A stretch of DNA of 64,000 bases from Haladaptatus salinisoli (GTDB taxonomy: Archaea > Halobacteriota > Halobacteria > Halobacteriales > Haladaptataceae), in NCBI RefSeq assembly GCF_020614375.1, contig NZ_CP085329.1, positions 372,001 through 436,000 of the forward strand, read 5' to 3'. The position numbers and the translations under genes were made by a program. The notes under the pieces were generated by a model. It was given only the letters and a program-made list of their open reading frames with translations, did not search any database and had not been told where the DNA came from. Positions 18,395-26,564 of the stretch are shown piece by piece. Positions within the stretch are counted from its first letter, which is position 1; the number at the start of each line of letters is the position of its first letter.

Positions 18395-19282
18395 ATGCGA
18401 ATCGGACAATACAGCGCGGACGACGCGGAAGCACCGTGGACGGGAGTACGACTCGACGATGGGACGGTGGTCAACCTCCCCGAGGCGGGGGCGGGGGCCG
18501 GCGTCCACCTTCCCGAAACGAGCACCGAACTGCTGGCCGACTGGGAGTGGCAGAAGAAGGCGGAACTCGCCGTCGAGTTCGCCCGAGAGACCGGTAGCGG
18601 ACTGTACGACGACGAGCGAATCGACCGACGCGCACCGGTGACGAACCCCGAGAAGGTCGTCTGCGTCGGGTTGAACTACCGCGACCACGCCGAGGAAGGG
18701 GGCAACGAGATCCCCGAGACGCCGGTACTCTTCTCGAAATTTCCCACGACCGTCACGGGGCCGGACAGCACCATCGCGTGGAGTCCCGACCTCACCGAGA
18801 AGGTCGACTACGAGGCGGAGTTGGTCGTCGTCATCGGCAGCGAGACGCGACGCGTCGAGGAAGACGAGGCGCTCGACCACGTCGCGGGCTACCTCGTCGG
18901 AAACGACGTCTCGGCCCGCGACCTCCAACACGGCGACGGCCAGTGGGTACGGGGCAAGAGCCTCGACTCTTTTGCGCCGATCGGCCCGGAACTGGTCACC
19001 GCCGACGAGGTGTCCGACCCGCACGACCTCCACATCTGGGCGGAGGTCAACGGCGAGCGACTGCAGGACTCTTCGACGTCGAACCTCATCTTCGGCGTCG
19101 GCGAACTCGTCTCGTTCTGCAGTCGGGCCTTCACGCTCAAACCGGGCGACCTGCTGTTCACCGGCACACCGCCCGGCGTCGGCGTCTATCGAGAGCCGCC
19201 CGTGCTTCTCGAGGACGGCGACAGCGTCACTATCGGCATCGAGAAGCTCGGAGAGCTAACGAACGACTGCGCGTTCGAGTAA
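18395..19282 (+). CDS. Fumarylacetoacetate hydrolase (FAH) family protein
   Basis: A 295-residue enzyme of the FAH/2-hydroxyhepta-diene-dioate isomerase/acylpyruvase class. The core begins at VVCVGLNYRDHAEE (about residue 88). Metal ligands are visible in KVDYEAELVVVIG and GYLVGNDVSARDLQ, followed by GKSLDSFAPIGP and the closing LFTGTPPGVG. These enzymes cleave or hydrate C-C bonds of 2-keto acids late in catabolic pathways. It follows the amidohydrolase on the same strand, so the pair could open an amide or ring and then process the resulting oxo-acid. The gene is convergent with the TatD-like gene (11 bases apart). Confidence 0.88.
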   Translation: MRIGQYSADDAEAPWTGVRLDDGTVVNLPEAGAGAGVHLPETSTELLADWEWQKKAELAVEFARETGSGLYDDERIDRRAPVTNPEKVVCVGLNYRDHAEEGGNEIPETPVLFSKFPTTVTGPDSTIAWSPDLTEKVDYEAELVVVIGSETRRVEEDEALDHVAGYLVGNDVSARDLQHGDGQWVRGKSLDSFAPIGPELVTADEVSDPHDLHIWAEVNGERLQDSSTSNLIFGVGELVSFCSRAFTLKPGDLLFTGTPPGVGVYREPPVLLEDGDSVTIGIEKLGELTNDCAFE

Positions 19283-19293
19283 GCGGAGATCCT

Positions 19294-20298
19294 TCACTCG
19301 GCGAACCCGTACACGTCCCGCGGGTTCTCGAGGACGACCCGCCGAATCGACTCGGGGTCGATACCGTAGCGGTACAGTTCGAAGATCGCCCGCTTGATGG
19401 CGTACGGGTCGGTGCGGAGGACGTTCGCGCAGTCGGTATCGATCATGATCCGCTCCGGCCCGTACTCGTCGATCGCGTTTGCGACGTCCTCGGCGTCGAT
19501 GCCGATCAACCACGAGTGGCCGATGGTGTAGCTGAGATAGCAGTCCGTCTCCTCCATCAAGTACTCCGTGTTGTTTTCGTCGGCGTGGGAGGCGACCACC
19601 CTCGTCTCGTCCAGCCCTGCGTCGCGCGCCGCCTCGAAATCGAGTTTCACGGACTCCAGGGCCGGGTTCTCCCCCGCGAGGACCGGCGGCTGGCCGAGCG
19701 TCGTGTTCTTCTCGTATCCCGGCGTCCCCAGCTCGGGCCGGTAGCTGCGACCGCCGTCAGCCGACGTGTTCGGGGTGTGGAGGATGACCGGAAGGTCACG
19801 CGCGGCCGCGAGTTCCATCTGGCCCTGCACGATGGCGCGCTGTTCGTCCACGTCCCACGCCTCGACGTGCTGTGACGGCGTCACCCCGGTTTCGCCGACC
19901 GCGACGACCTCGTCCAGTTCGCAGTAGTCGGCCATCGCGTTCAGCAGTTCGTCGGGGTTCTGGATGCGGACGCCGGTGTGGATGCCGAGCCCGAGTCGCG
20001 CTTCGAAGAAGTGGTTGCGTTCGATGGCCGCTCGCCGGTTGATCGCGTCGTCCCAGAGGTATCGAACGTCCTCGGCCCTCGCCGGCTTGTACGGCGTCCA
20101 GTGATACCCCGATGCGACCATGACCATGCCCTCACAGCCCGAGAGGGCGTATCGCTCGCGGTCCTCCCACGAGAGCGTGTGGGCGTGGTTGTGCCCGTCG
20201 ATCCACGGAAGGTTGAGCAGCTCGGTCGGGAGCGAGCGCGATTCGTCGTCCAGGTGCGCTGCGTCGGTCGGTCGCTTCGTAGGTGGTGTCGATTTCAT
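19294..20298 (-). CDS. TatD-like metal-dependent hydrolase
   Basis: A 334-residue TIM-barrel hydrolase of the TatD type. The N-terminal metal motif is WIDGHNHAH. Other likely ligands are Glu in VAVGETGV, His in VILHTPN, His in VASHADE and Asp in MIDTDCAN. It is longer than a DNase-type TatD (about 260) because of inserts, so a small-molecule substrate is plausible. I start at ATG 20298; the longer open frame upstream runs through the divergent promoter and shadows the plus-strand gene. Its promoter shares the intergenic space containing operator O2. Confidence 0.82.
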   Translation of the reverse strand: MKSTPPTKRPTDAAHLDDESRSLPTELLNLPWIDGHNHAHTLSWEDRERYALSGCEGMVMVASGYHWTPYKPARAEDVRYLWDDAINRRAAIERNHFFEARLGLGIHTGVRIQNPDELLNAMADYCELDEVVAVGETGVTPSQHVEAWDVDEQRAIVQGQMELAAARDLPVILHTPNTSADGGRSYRPELGTPGYEKNTTLGQPPVLAGENPALESVKLDFEAARDAGLDETRVVASHADENNTEYLMEETDCYLSYTIGHSWLIGIDAEDVANAIDEYGPERIMIDTDCANVLRTDPYAIKRAIFELYRYGIDPESIRRVVLENPRDVYGFAE

Positions 20299-20370
20299 GA
20301 TGTCCGGTGGGTGCACTCGTTTGGCCGCGAACGCCTCTCGTTCGCCTTTGGGAAGGCCGCCACTTAGCGT

Positions 20371-20386
20371 TTTACGGCTTGGTAAA
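20371..20386. promoter_or_regulatory. Candidate TetR operator O2
   Basis: TTTACGGCTTGGTAAA: the same length and same outer bases as O1 (TTTAC..GGTAAA). It directly abuts the TATA element (TCTTTATTATG, 20387-20396) of the Asp-box gene at 20419 and lies between it and the divergent TatD-like gene. Finding the same palindrome at both divergent promoters of the island is the main evidence for one regulon. Confidence 0.6.
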
Positions 20387-20418
20387 TCTTTATTATGTGC
20401 CACGCTTTCACATCCCAT

Positions 20419-21465
20419 ATGACGCTGCTCATCGGAACGGATACCGGACTGTATCGCGTCGCCGAGATTCCGTTCGAAAAGGAGGACGCCGAGCAGGTCT
20501 TGGACTGCGGCGTCGTAACCGCCGTAAAGACGTTCGACCACCACCGAGGCGTCTTCGTGGCGTCCTCCGAAGGGGCGTTCCGTTCCGCGGACGGAGGGGA
20601 GACGTGGACGGACTTGGGCGTGCCGCTCGGCGACCGGTTCTGGCACGCCGGGCAGAGCGAGGTCTGGTCGATCCTCGGGACGTCGGACGGAGCGCTGTAC
20701 GCCGGGACGAACGACCCCTACATCTACCGGTCGGTCGACGACGGGGAGACGTGGTCCGAACTGAAGGGATTTCGCGACCTCCCCTCCAGAGGCCACTGGG
20801 AGTCCCCCATCGACCCGCACTACGCCCGTTTACGGGCGCTCGAGTCCGTTCCGGGACGCCCGGAGCGTCTGATCGCGGGCGTCGAGGCCGGCGGCATCCA
20901 CCTCAGCGACGACGGCGGTCGGACGTGGACCGACCGTCGGGACACCATCGTCGACGACGTCCATCAGGTTCTCCCCATCTCGGAGGACGTGTGGCTCGCG
21001 ACGACCGGCTACCTCGACCACAATCTGGAGAATCTAGGGCTGGGTCACGCGGTCGGCGAAGGGGGGTTGTACCGAACGGTCGACGCCGGCGACTCGTGGA
21101 CGCGCCTCGACGGCGGAAACGATTTCTCGTACATCCGACGCGTGTTCGTCCACGACGGCACCGTGTTCTTCTGCGGCGGTGAGGAGGCCCCGCCGGCGTG
21201 GGTCAACGACGAACACGAGTCGGCCCTCTTCGAGTCGACGAACTTCGGTCGCGATTTCGAGCGCGTGTCCTACCCGGGCGAACCCCACGAAGTCATCGAA
21301 ACGTGGGACGTCTACGAGGGGGCCGTCATCTGCGGTTCGGGACTCTTCGACGTGCCCGACGCGCGCGACGACGTCGAGGGGCGCATCATGCGCCGGGACG
21401 ACGACGGTACCTATCGCACCGTCGGGCACCTCTCGTCGAACGTGAGCCGCATCAAAGCGCTCTGA
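20419..21465 (+). CDS. Asp-box (BNR) repeat protein, sialidase/VPS10-type propeller
   Basis: A 348-residue protein with four clear Asp-box repeats of the form SxDxGxTW: SADGGETW (about 56-63), SVDDGETW, SDDGGRTW and TVDAGDSW. The spacing suggests a six- or seven-bladed beta-propeller. There is no signal peptide or membrane segment, so it is probably cytoplasmic. Whether it is an enzyme, such as a lactonase or glycosidase, or a scaffold cannot be told. The ATG at 20419 has a TATA element 27 bases before it. DoxX-like 21540 follows on the same strand after 74 bases. Confidence 0.8.
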   Translation: MTLLIGTDTGLYRVAEIPFEKEDAEQVLDCGVVTAVKTFDHHRGVFVASSEGAFRSADGGETWTDLGVPLGDRFWHAGQSEVWSILGTSDGALYAGTNDPYIYRSVDDGETWSELKGFRDLPSRGHWESPIDPHYARLRALESVPGRPERLIAGVEAGGIHLSDDGGRTWTDRRDTIVDDVHQVLPISEDVWLATTGYLDHNLENLGLGHAVGEGGLYRTVDAGDSWTRLDGGNDFSYIRRVFVHDGTVFFCGGEEAPPAWVNDEHESALFESTNFGRDFERVSYPGEPHEVIETWDVYEGAVICGSGLFDVPDARDDVEGRIMRRDDDGTYRTVGHLSSNVSRIKAL

Positions 21466-21539
21466 TCGAGAGGGGAGCGAACGGAGCGAGTAGGACAGAT
21501 CACGAACCACCATCCAACGAATCAACCACCACCGACTCA

Positions 21540-21920
21540 ATGACATCGAACGAACCACCGTCCGCGCTGGGACGACTCCTGTACGGCGGGATTCTGGCGT
21601 ACATGGCGATTGACGGCTTCAAGAACAACGAGAAACGGGTCGAAATCGCAAAGGAAAGCGGCGTCCCCGTTCCGGAACTCCTCGTCCCGTTCGTCACGGG
21701 GGTGCTCTTCGCGGCCAACGTGGGAATCGTCCTCTGGAAGTACCCGCGAGCCTCCGCCGCCGCTCTCATCGCGTTCTTCCTCGGGACGACGCCCGTCATC
21801 CACAATTTCTGGACGATGGAGGGCGAGGAGCGGCAGGGGAACAAGATAAACTTCCTGAAGAACTGCGCGCTGCTCGGGTGCAGCATCATGCTACTGGACG
21901 CGGCACGGGAGGACGACTGA
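21540..21920 (+). CDS. DoxX-like small membrane protein
   Basis: A 126-residue protein with about four hydrophobic segments: GRLLYGGILAYMAIDGF (11-27), LLVPFVTGVLFAANVGIVLW (47-66), AAALIAFFLGTTPVIHNFW and CALLGCSIMLL. The arrangement and the mid-protein His-Asn-Phe-Trp segment match the DoxX family. The ATG at 21540 is chosen because the longer frame overlaps the end of the Asp-box gene with no membrane protein character. It is probably co-transcribed with the Asp-box gene and thus in the TetR island. Confidence 0.72.
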   Translation: MTSNEPPSALGRLLYGGILAYMAIDGFKNNEKRVEIAKESGVPVPELLVPFVTGVLFAANVGIVLWKYPRASAAALIAFFLGTTPVIHNFWTMEGEERQGNKINFLKNCALLGCSIMLLDAAREDD

Positions 21921-22061
21921 CGCACTACTCGCCGTCCCGCCGCAGCAGTCGCCCGGTCGCGCTTAAACCGGCGCACGACCTCGCCCTTTCGGAGATGGTA
22001 TGGGAGGATGGCGGCGTCGTGCGAGAACCACGTTTATTGAACTGGAACGCGAGCAAACAGT

Positions 22062-22259
22062 ATGGCAAACGTCGTCTACGACGGGCCGGACGGAGTCCAC
22101 GAACGAACCGTGGATGCGGACAACATCTCCGATTCTGGAAAGGTCGAAGGAATCAGGGTCAACCTCAAAGAAGAAGGGTACCTACACATTCCGTACACTC
22201 GCCTCTATTGGATCCACATGAGCGAGGGGGAAGGAAAAATGGACTACTCGCAGCCGTAA
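22062..22259 (+). CDS. Small conserved-looking hypothetical protein
   Basis: A 65-residue acidic protein with the segments VVYDGPDGVHERTVDADN and YLHIPYTRLYWIH. The beta-rich pattern suggests a small barrel. A TATA-like element (TTTATTGA, 22033-22040) lies about 26 bases before the ATG, as for a leaderless gene. The family is not recognised. Confidence 0.6.
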   Translation: MANVVYDGPDGVHERTVDADNISDSGKVEGIRVNLKEEGYLHIPYTRLYWIHMSEGEGKMDYSQP

Positions 22260-22830
22260 CGCTCCGGCGAGTGGACGAACCGCGGTCGGGGCTCTCTACC
22301 AGCCCGAGAGATGCGGTCATCACGGTTTCGGCGCAGGCGGTGACGGGAGCGCATCGGACGATGGTGGACGAATTCGGGATGTACCGTCGGGCATTCGCGT
22401 TTCCGAGGGCGGAAGCCGACTACATCCCCGAGCGAAGTCTTCTTCGAACCGACAGCAGTGGGTTCCCCTCCCGCACGGCGAACGCGTCTTTCGACTCGTC
22501 CGCCTAATCGCCCGGGTTATCGCGGAGCTCCGAAACGGTAATCCACGGTCGATCGGCACCGCGATCGAGCGGTCTCCGAAGCCGCCGATCTCCTCGCAGC
22601 GAGGCCGTCTCTCTTAGCCGGGTGAGAATTCCGCTATCTATCGCCCGAGGACTTCGACCGTCATCGATGACTCGGTGGCCGAAACGACGGCGGTTTCGAC
22701 GGACTAACTTTCCGTTTCGGCTGTTTCAGCGTGCGCTCCGGGTGAAAATCGCGGTTCTAACTACCGTTAAGCGTGAACCGCGAGGGCGGGCATCCACGTT
22801 CCTATTCGTAAACGTATCCTACCGCCGCAA
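22260..22830. other. Gene-free stretch
   Basis: About 570 bases with no convincing gene. A plus-strand frame around 22315-22506 has mixed composition but no promoter or start, so it may be decayed coding sequence. The last 40 bases hold the promoter of the GDPD gene. Confidence 0.4.
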
Positions 22831-22843
22831 ATATTTATATTCC
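22830..22843 (+). promoter_or_regulatory. TATA element of the exported GDPD gene
   Basis: AATATTTATATTCC is centred about 28 bases before the ATG at 22865, a strong archaeal TATA box for a leaderless transcript. Confidence 0.6.
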
Positions 22844-22864
22844 TTCGATGCGTTAACTTAACGG

Positions 22865-23716
22865 ATGTCGAGATATAGTAAACGCGTCGTGAATCGAGTG
22901 TCCCGACGAAATGTCCTCGGAGCCGCCGGCATGACACTCGGCGTTTCCGCACTGAGTGGTACCGGAACGGCACGCGAAACGCGGAACGGTACCCGAGGAG
23001 CCCGTGAGGACCCTTATATAACGGCACACCGCGGGTTCAGAGACGTGTTTCCGCAGAATACGATCGCCGCTGTAGAAGGTTCGTCGCGCTTAGGAGCGGA
23101 ACGAATCGAAATCGACGTCGAAGCGACAAGCGACGGCGAAATCGTCGTTTTTCACGATGCGCGGCTCGACGATCTCACGGACGAAGAGGGTCTCGTCGCG
23201 GAAACCCCGGCTGAAACAGTCTTGCAAGCGGAGGTTCTCGACTCCGGGGAGACGATTCCAACGCTCGCCGAAACCCTTGCCGCAACTAGACCGAGCGTCC
23301 TGATTAATATCGAGTTCAAAGATTCGGGCCCCCTTTCCTGGGAGGAGTTCGCCGAACGGACGCTGCGGATCGCGTCACGGTACCCCGGAGAGTACTACGC
23401 GTCCTCGTTCGACCCGGACGCGCTCAGAGCCGTTCGGAACGTGGATCCCGACGTCGGCGTGGCCCCGATTTTCGGAAGCAACAAGGACGAAAATCTGGAG
23501 ATCGCTCGCGAACTGGACGCTAAAGCGGTCAATCCGTCCATCGGAGTTCTCGACCGGGATCTCGTAGAGACCGCCCACGAAGAGGGCCGGGAAGTGAACG
23601 TTTGGACGATCGATAGTTGGAGAGAAGCGCGAAAACCACTCGAACTGGGCGTAGATGGACTGATCGCGGACTACCCGCACATGGCTACCTTCGCCACTAG
23701 CAGTACGCATTCGTAG
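22865..23716 (+). CDS. Tat-exported glycerophosphodiester phosphodiesterase (GDPD)
   Basis: Hydrolyses glycerophosphodiesters to glycerol phosphate and an alcohol. The 283-residue protein has a twin-arginine signal (SRRNVLGAAGMTLGVSAL, residues about 13-30), so the enzyme acts outside the membrane in folded form. Catalytic motifs are AHRGFRDVFPQNT (His/Arg near 55), the metal-binding EIDVEAT and VFHD, and the later NIEFK. It ends with the barrel-closing GVDGLIADYP. A second GDPD without a signal lies at 52875-53573. No transporter for glycerol phosphate is adjacent. Confidence 0.9.
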   Translation: MSRYSKRVVNRVSRRNVLGAAGMTLGVSALSGTGTARETRNGTRGAREDPYITAHRGFRDVFPQNTIAAVEGSSRLGAERIEIDVEATSDGEIVVFHDARLDDLTDEEGLVAETPAETVLQAEVLDSGETIPTLAETLAATRPSVLINIEFKDSGPLSWEEFAERTLRIASRYPGEYYASSFDPDALRAVRNVDPDVGVAPIFGSNKDENLEIARELDAKAVNPSIGVLDRDLVETAHEEGREVNVWTIDSWREARKPLELGVDGLIADYPHMATFATSSTHS

Positions 23717-23873
23717 TCCAACGGGTCGGCGAAACCCCGATTTCCGTTGCGAACTGTCGTACTCTCTCGGTATTTTGGCCGAACCGATCGATATGCCGTG
23801 AGCGTTTTCGTCGGCCTACGAGGTAGAACGGAGTCGAGATACGGACAAAGGGGAACGCTTCGTTTTCACGTTT
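23717..23873. other. Short gene-free stretch
   Basis: No gene, repeat or RNA recognised between the GDPD gene and the decayed fragment at 23874. Confidence 0.3.
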
Positions 23874-24127
23874 TTACCCGACGAGACGCTCGGTCTCGGT
23901 GCCGAAGATCAGGATGTCGTCTTCGAGAATTACCGCGGTCGACCCTCCAACCGTGCCACCGAGTTCCCGGGACGCGATGGAGCAGCGTCGCGCGCCCGGT
24001 GTTTCGCTCCGGGAGCGGTTCTCGTCGCTCCCCGATCACCGACCGTCTCATCGCCGATGAAAGTGTACGGACGGCCGCTCACCCGCTCGAAAATCGGGGT
24101 CTCGGGGGATGGAAAAACCACTTTCAC
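23874..24127 (-). pseudogene. Frameshifted fragment of an unknown small gene
   Basis: On the minus strand a frame from GTG 24127 reads VFPSPETPIFERVSGRPYTF then IGDETVGDR. Around 24035 the coding character moves to another frame, which reads CSIASRELGGTVGGSTAV then ILEDDILIFGTETERLVG to a TAA at 23874. Both parts have haloarchaeal protein character, so one indel in a gene of about 84 codons explains them best. There is no clear promoter and the family is unknown. A chance open frame cannot be excluded. Confidence 0.35.
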
Positions 24128-24362
24128 TACGGTGATGGCGCGGGACTATGGTGCTTGCGGTGGACTAGAATACATGATTCGTTCATCGCCACCGGTCACC
24201 GTCGAAGCGCCGAACGACGCGGTCACGAGCGACGACCCTTCGCGGAAGGTCGCGCATTTCGCGGGAGCCGGAATCGGCTCCACCGCTGTCGGCGCGGTCG
24301 GCCGCGGGACCGATCGTCCGTCCACCGGCACGCGACGCCGGACGGCGGGTGGGTGATTTATC

Positions 24363-24503
24363 GTGTCGACCGAACCCGACGATACGGCGCAGCGCGCGAA
24401 TCGAACCGACGACGAACCGCCGGAGAACTGCGACTGCGACGACTTGGGCGGATTTCCGTGTTGGGAGTGCGTTCGAACGGGTCGGAAAGAACTGCCGAAC
24501 TAA
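24363..24503 (+). CDS. Small Cys-rich zinc-ribbon-like protein
   Basis: A 46-residue protein from GTG 24363. After an acidic, polar N-terminus comes CDCDDLGGFPCWECVRTG, with four Cys in two close pairs (C23/C25 and C33/C36) suited to bind one zinc. The final residues are KELPN. Very small zinc-finger proteins of this kind are common in haloarchaea. The promoter is unclear; the space upstream (24128-24362) contains no other supported gene. Confidence 0.6.
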   Translation: MSTEPDDTAQRANRTDDEPPENCDCDDLGGFPCWECVRTGRKELPN

Positions 24504-24775
24504 TTTCTCGCCGCGAGTGCTGAAGCGTTCGCGTTCCACCGAAGCGGAAATCGGACAGCGCGCGGATCCGGTGCGGTCGCCTTGGCTCGCGACCGTGATT
24601 GGAGTTTAGCCTCCCCGAATCACCGCCCGCCGAGATTTCGCTCGAGAGGAACCGATCCGATTCCGACGATGCGCGTCGTTGAAACGGAATACTCCGTTCT
24701 TTAGGACGAAGAGGGATCGCTAGACGTAACTCGAGAGCCACATGATTTTCCTATCCGCTCTTCTTGGTTGCGGCT

Positions 24776-26395
24776 GTGCGAGAGAAAAAGCATTCGTGGT
24801 ACCGCGATGCCACCATCTACTCCGTGGACGTGAAGGCGTTTCGTGACGCGAACGGCGACGGCGTCGGTGACTTTCGGGGGCTCACCGAGAGCTTGGACTA
24901 CCTCTCCAGGTTGGGAGTGGACTGCGTCTGGCTGTTGCCGTTCTATCCGAGTCCGGGTCGCGACAACGGGTACGACGTGATGGACTACTACGGTGTGGAT
25001 CCTCGGCTGGGCACGCTCGGCGACTTCGTGGAGTTCGTGCGCGAGGCCGAGTCGCGGGGCATCCGTGTCGTCGTCGACCTCGTGGTGAACCACACGTCCG
25101 ACCAGCACCCGTGGTTTCGAAAGGCGCGCGAGAACCCCGACTCGAAGCACCGGGATTTCTACCTCTGGGCGGACGAGAAGCCCGACCTCCGTCCCGACCG
25201 CGGACCGATCTTCCCCGGGGAGGAGGATCACGTTTGGTCGTACGACGAGCGAGCGGACGCGTACTACTACCACCGGTTCTACAATTTCCAGCCGGACCTG
25301 AACGTCGCCAACCCCGCGGTGCGCGAGGAGGTCAAGAGGATACTCGGGTTCTGGCTGGAGCTCGGCGTCGCCGGCTTCCGCATCGACGCCGCGGGGTTGC
25401 TCACGCAGACGAAGGGGCTGGCGGAGGGGGAACTGGACGACCCCCACGGTTTCCTGAGGGAGATGCGCGCGTTCGTCTCCCGGCGGCGTAGCGACGCCGT
25501 CCTCCTCGCGGAGGCCGACAGACCGCCCGCCGAACTGGGGGAGTACTTCGGCGACGGCGACGAGATGCACCTCCTGTTGAACTTCCAACTCAACGCGCGC
25601 CTGGTGCTCGCGCTGGCCCGGGGCGAATCCGCACCGCTGGCCTCGGTGCTCGAAAAATTGCCCGACCCCCCCGCCGACGCCGGTTGGGCGAACTTCCTGC
25701 GGAACCTGGACGAACTCAACATCGGCTCGCTCACGGAGGCCGAACAGGCGGACGTGTACGAGGCGTTCGCACCCGACGAGGACATGCGCATCTACGACCG
25801 GGGCATCCGTCGGCGACTCGCGCCGATACTCGCCGGCGACCGCGACCGGTTCGAACTCGCCTACAGCCTCCTGTTCTCGCTTCCGGGAACCCCCATCGTC
25901 GTCTACGGCGACGAGATCGGCATGGGAGAGGATCTAGGACAGTCCGGCCGCTTCGCCGTCCGAACGCCGATGCAGTGGTCCGACGAGAAGAACGCGGACT
26001 TTTCGACCGCCGATCCCGACGACCTCGTCCGCCCGCTGGTGTCGGACGAGGCGTTCGGTCCCGAAGCGGTGAACGTCGCCGACCAGCGAACCGACCCCGA
26101 CTCCCTGCTCAACTGGACGAGCCGTCTGATCCGCACCCGCGACGAGTTCCCCGAACTCGCGCGCGGGGACTGCACTATCCTCGACGCGGATCATCCGGGG
26201 GTGTTCGCCCACGCGAGCACGCTCGACGGCGACACCGTCGTGGCGGTTCACAATCTCGGCGACGAGGCGGCGACGGTCACGTTGGCGCTGAACGCCGACC
26301 CGACGCCGGTCTTCGGCGACGCTCGGTTCGGGCCTGACGGCGACGACCTGCACGTCTCGCTGCCCGCGCACGGTTACTGCTGGTTCCGCCCCTAG
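24776..26395 (+). CDS. GH13 alpha-amylase family enzyme, trehalose-synthase-like
   Basis: A 539-residue TIM-barrel glycoside hydrolase. The start (WYRDATIYSVDVKAFRD) and the order of motifs match the trehalose synthase/alpha-glucosidase branch: region I DLVVNHTSDQHPWF; nucleophile Asp204 in GFRIDAA; acid/base Glu246 in LLAEAD; third Asp312 in RNLDELN. The conserved His normally before this Asp (NHDE) is Leu311. A C-terminal beta domain follows. It may interconvert maltose and trehalose, a haloarchaeal osmolyte, or hydrolyse alpha-glucosides. The GTG at 24776 and a TTG at 24764 are both possible starts; I prefer GTG, with an A/T-rich element about 25 bases upstream. Confidence 0.85.
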   Translation: MREKKHSWYRDATIYSVDVKAFRDANGDGVGDFRGLTESLDYLSRLGVDCVWLLPFYPSPGRDNGYDVMDYYGVDPRLGTLGDFVEFVREAESRGIRVVVDLVVNHTSDQHPWFRKARENPDSKHRDFYLWADEKPDLRPDRGPIFPGEEDHVWSYDERADAYYYHRFYNFQPDLNVANPAVREEVKRILGFWLELGVAGFRIDAAGLLTQTKGLAEGELDDPHGFLREMRAFVSRRRSDAVLLAEADRPPAELGEYFGDGDEMHLLLNFQLNARLVLALARGESAPLASVLEKLPDPPADAGWANFLRNLDELNIGSLTEAEQADVYEAFAPDEDMRIYDRGIRRRLAPILAGDRDRFELAYSLLFSLPGTPIVVYGDEIGMGEDLGQSGRFAVRTPMQWSDEKNADFSTADPDDLVRPLVSDEAFGPEAVNVADQRTDPDSLLNWTSRLIRTRDEFPELARGDCTILDADHPGVFAHASTLDGDTVVAVHNLGDEAATVTLALNADPTPVFGDARFGPDGDDLHVSLPAHGYCWFRP

Positions 26396-26564
26396 CCGCC
26401 CGTCGGCGATCCGCTCTTCGATGGGGTCGCGCGGTTCCGTCGCCGAATCGCGGGTCCGAACGTGTGGCGTATCGTCTTTCGGCATTCGCGCCGGCGTCGA
26501 ACGCCGTATCGGGAGTCCGTGAAAATCTTGATGGCTACGCGGGTGGAAAAGCCGAAGAACGACC

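Noticed and set aside
21878..22507. Long plus-strand open frame after the DoxX-like gene
   Set aside because: Basic and low-complexity in its first two thirds, and it overlaps the better-supported small gene at 22062-22259.
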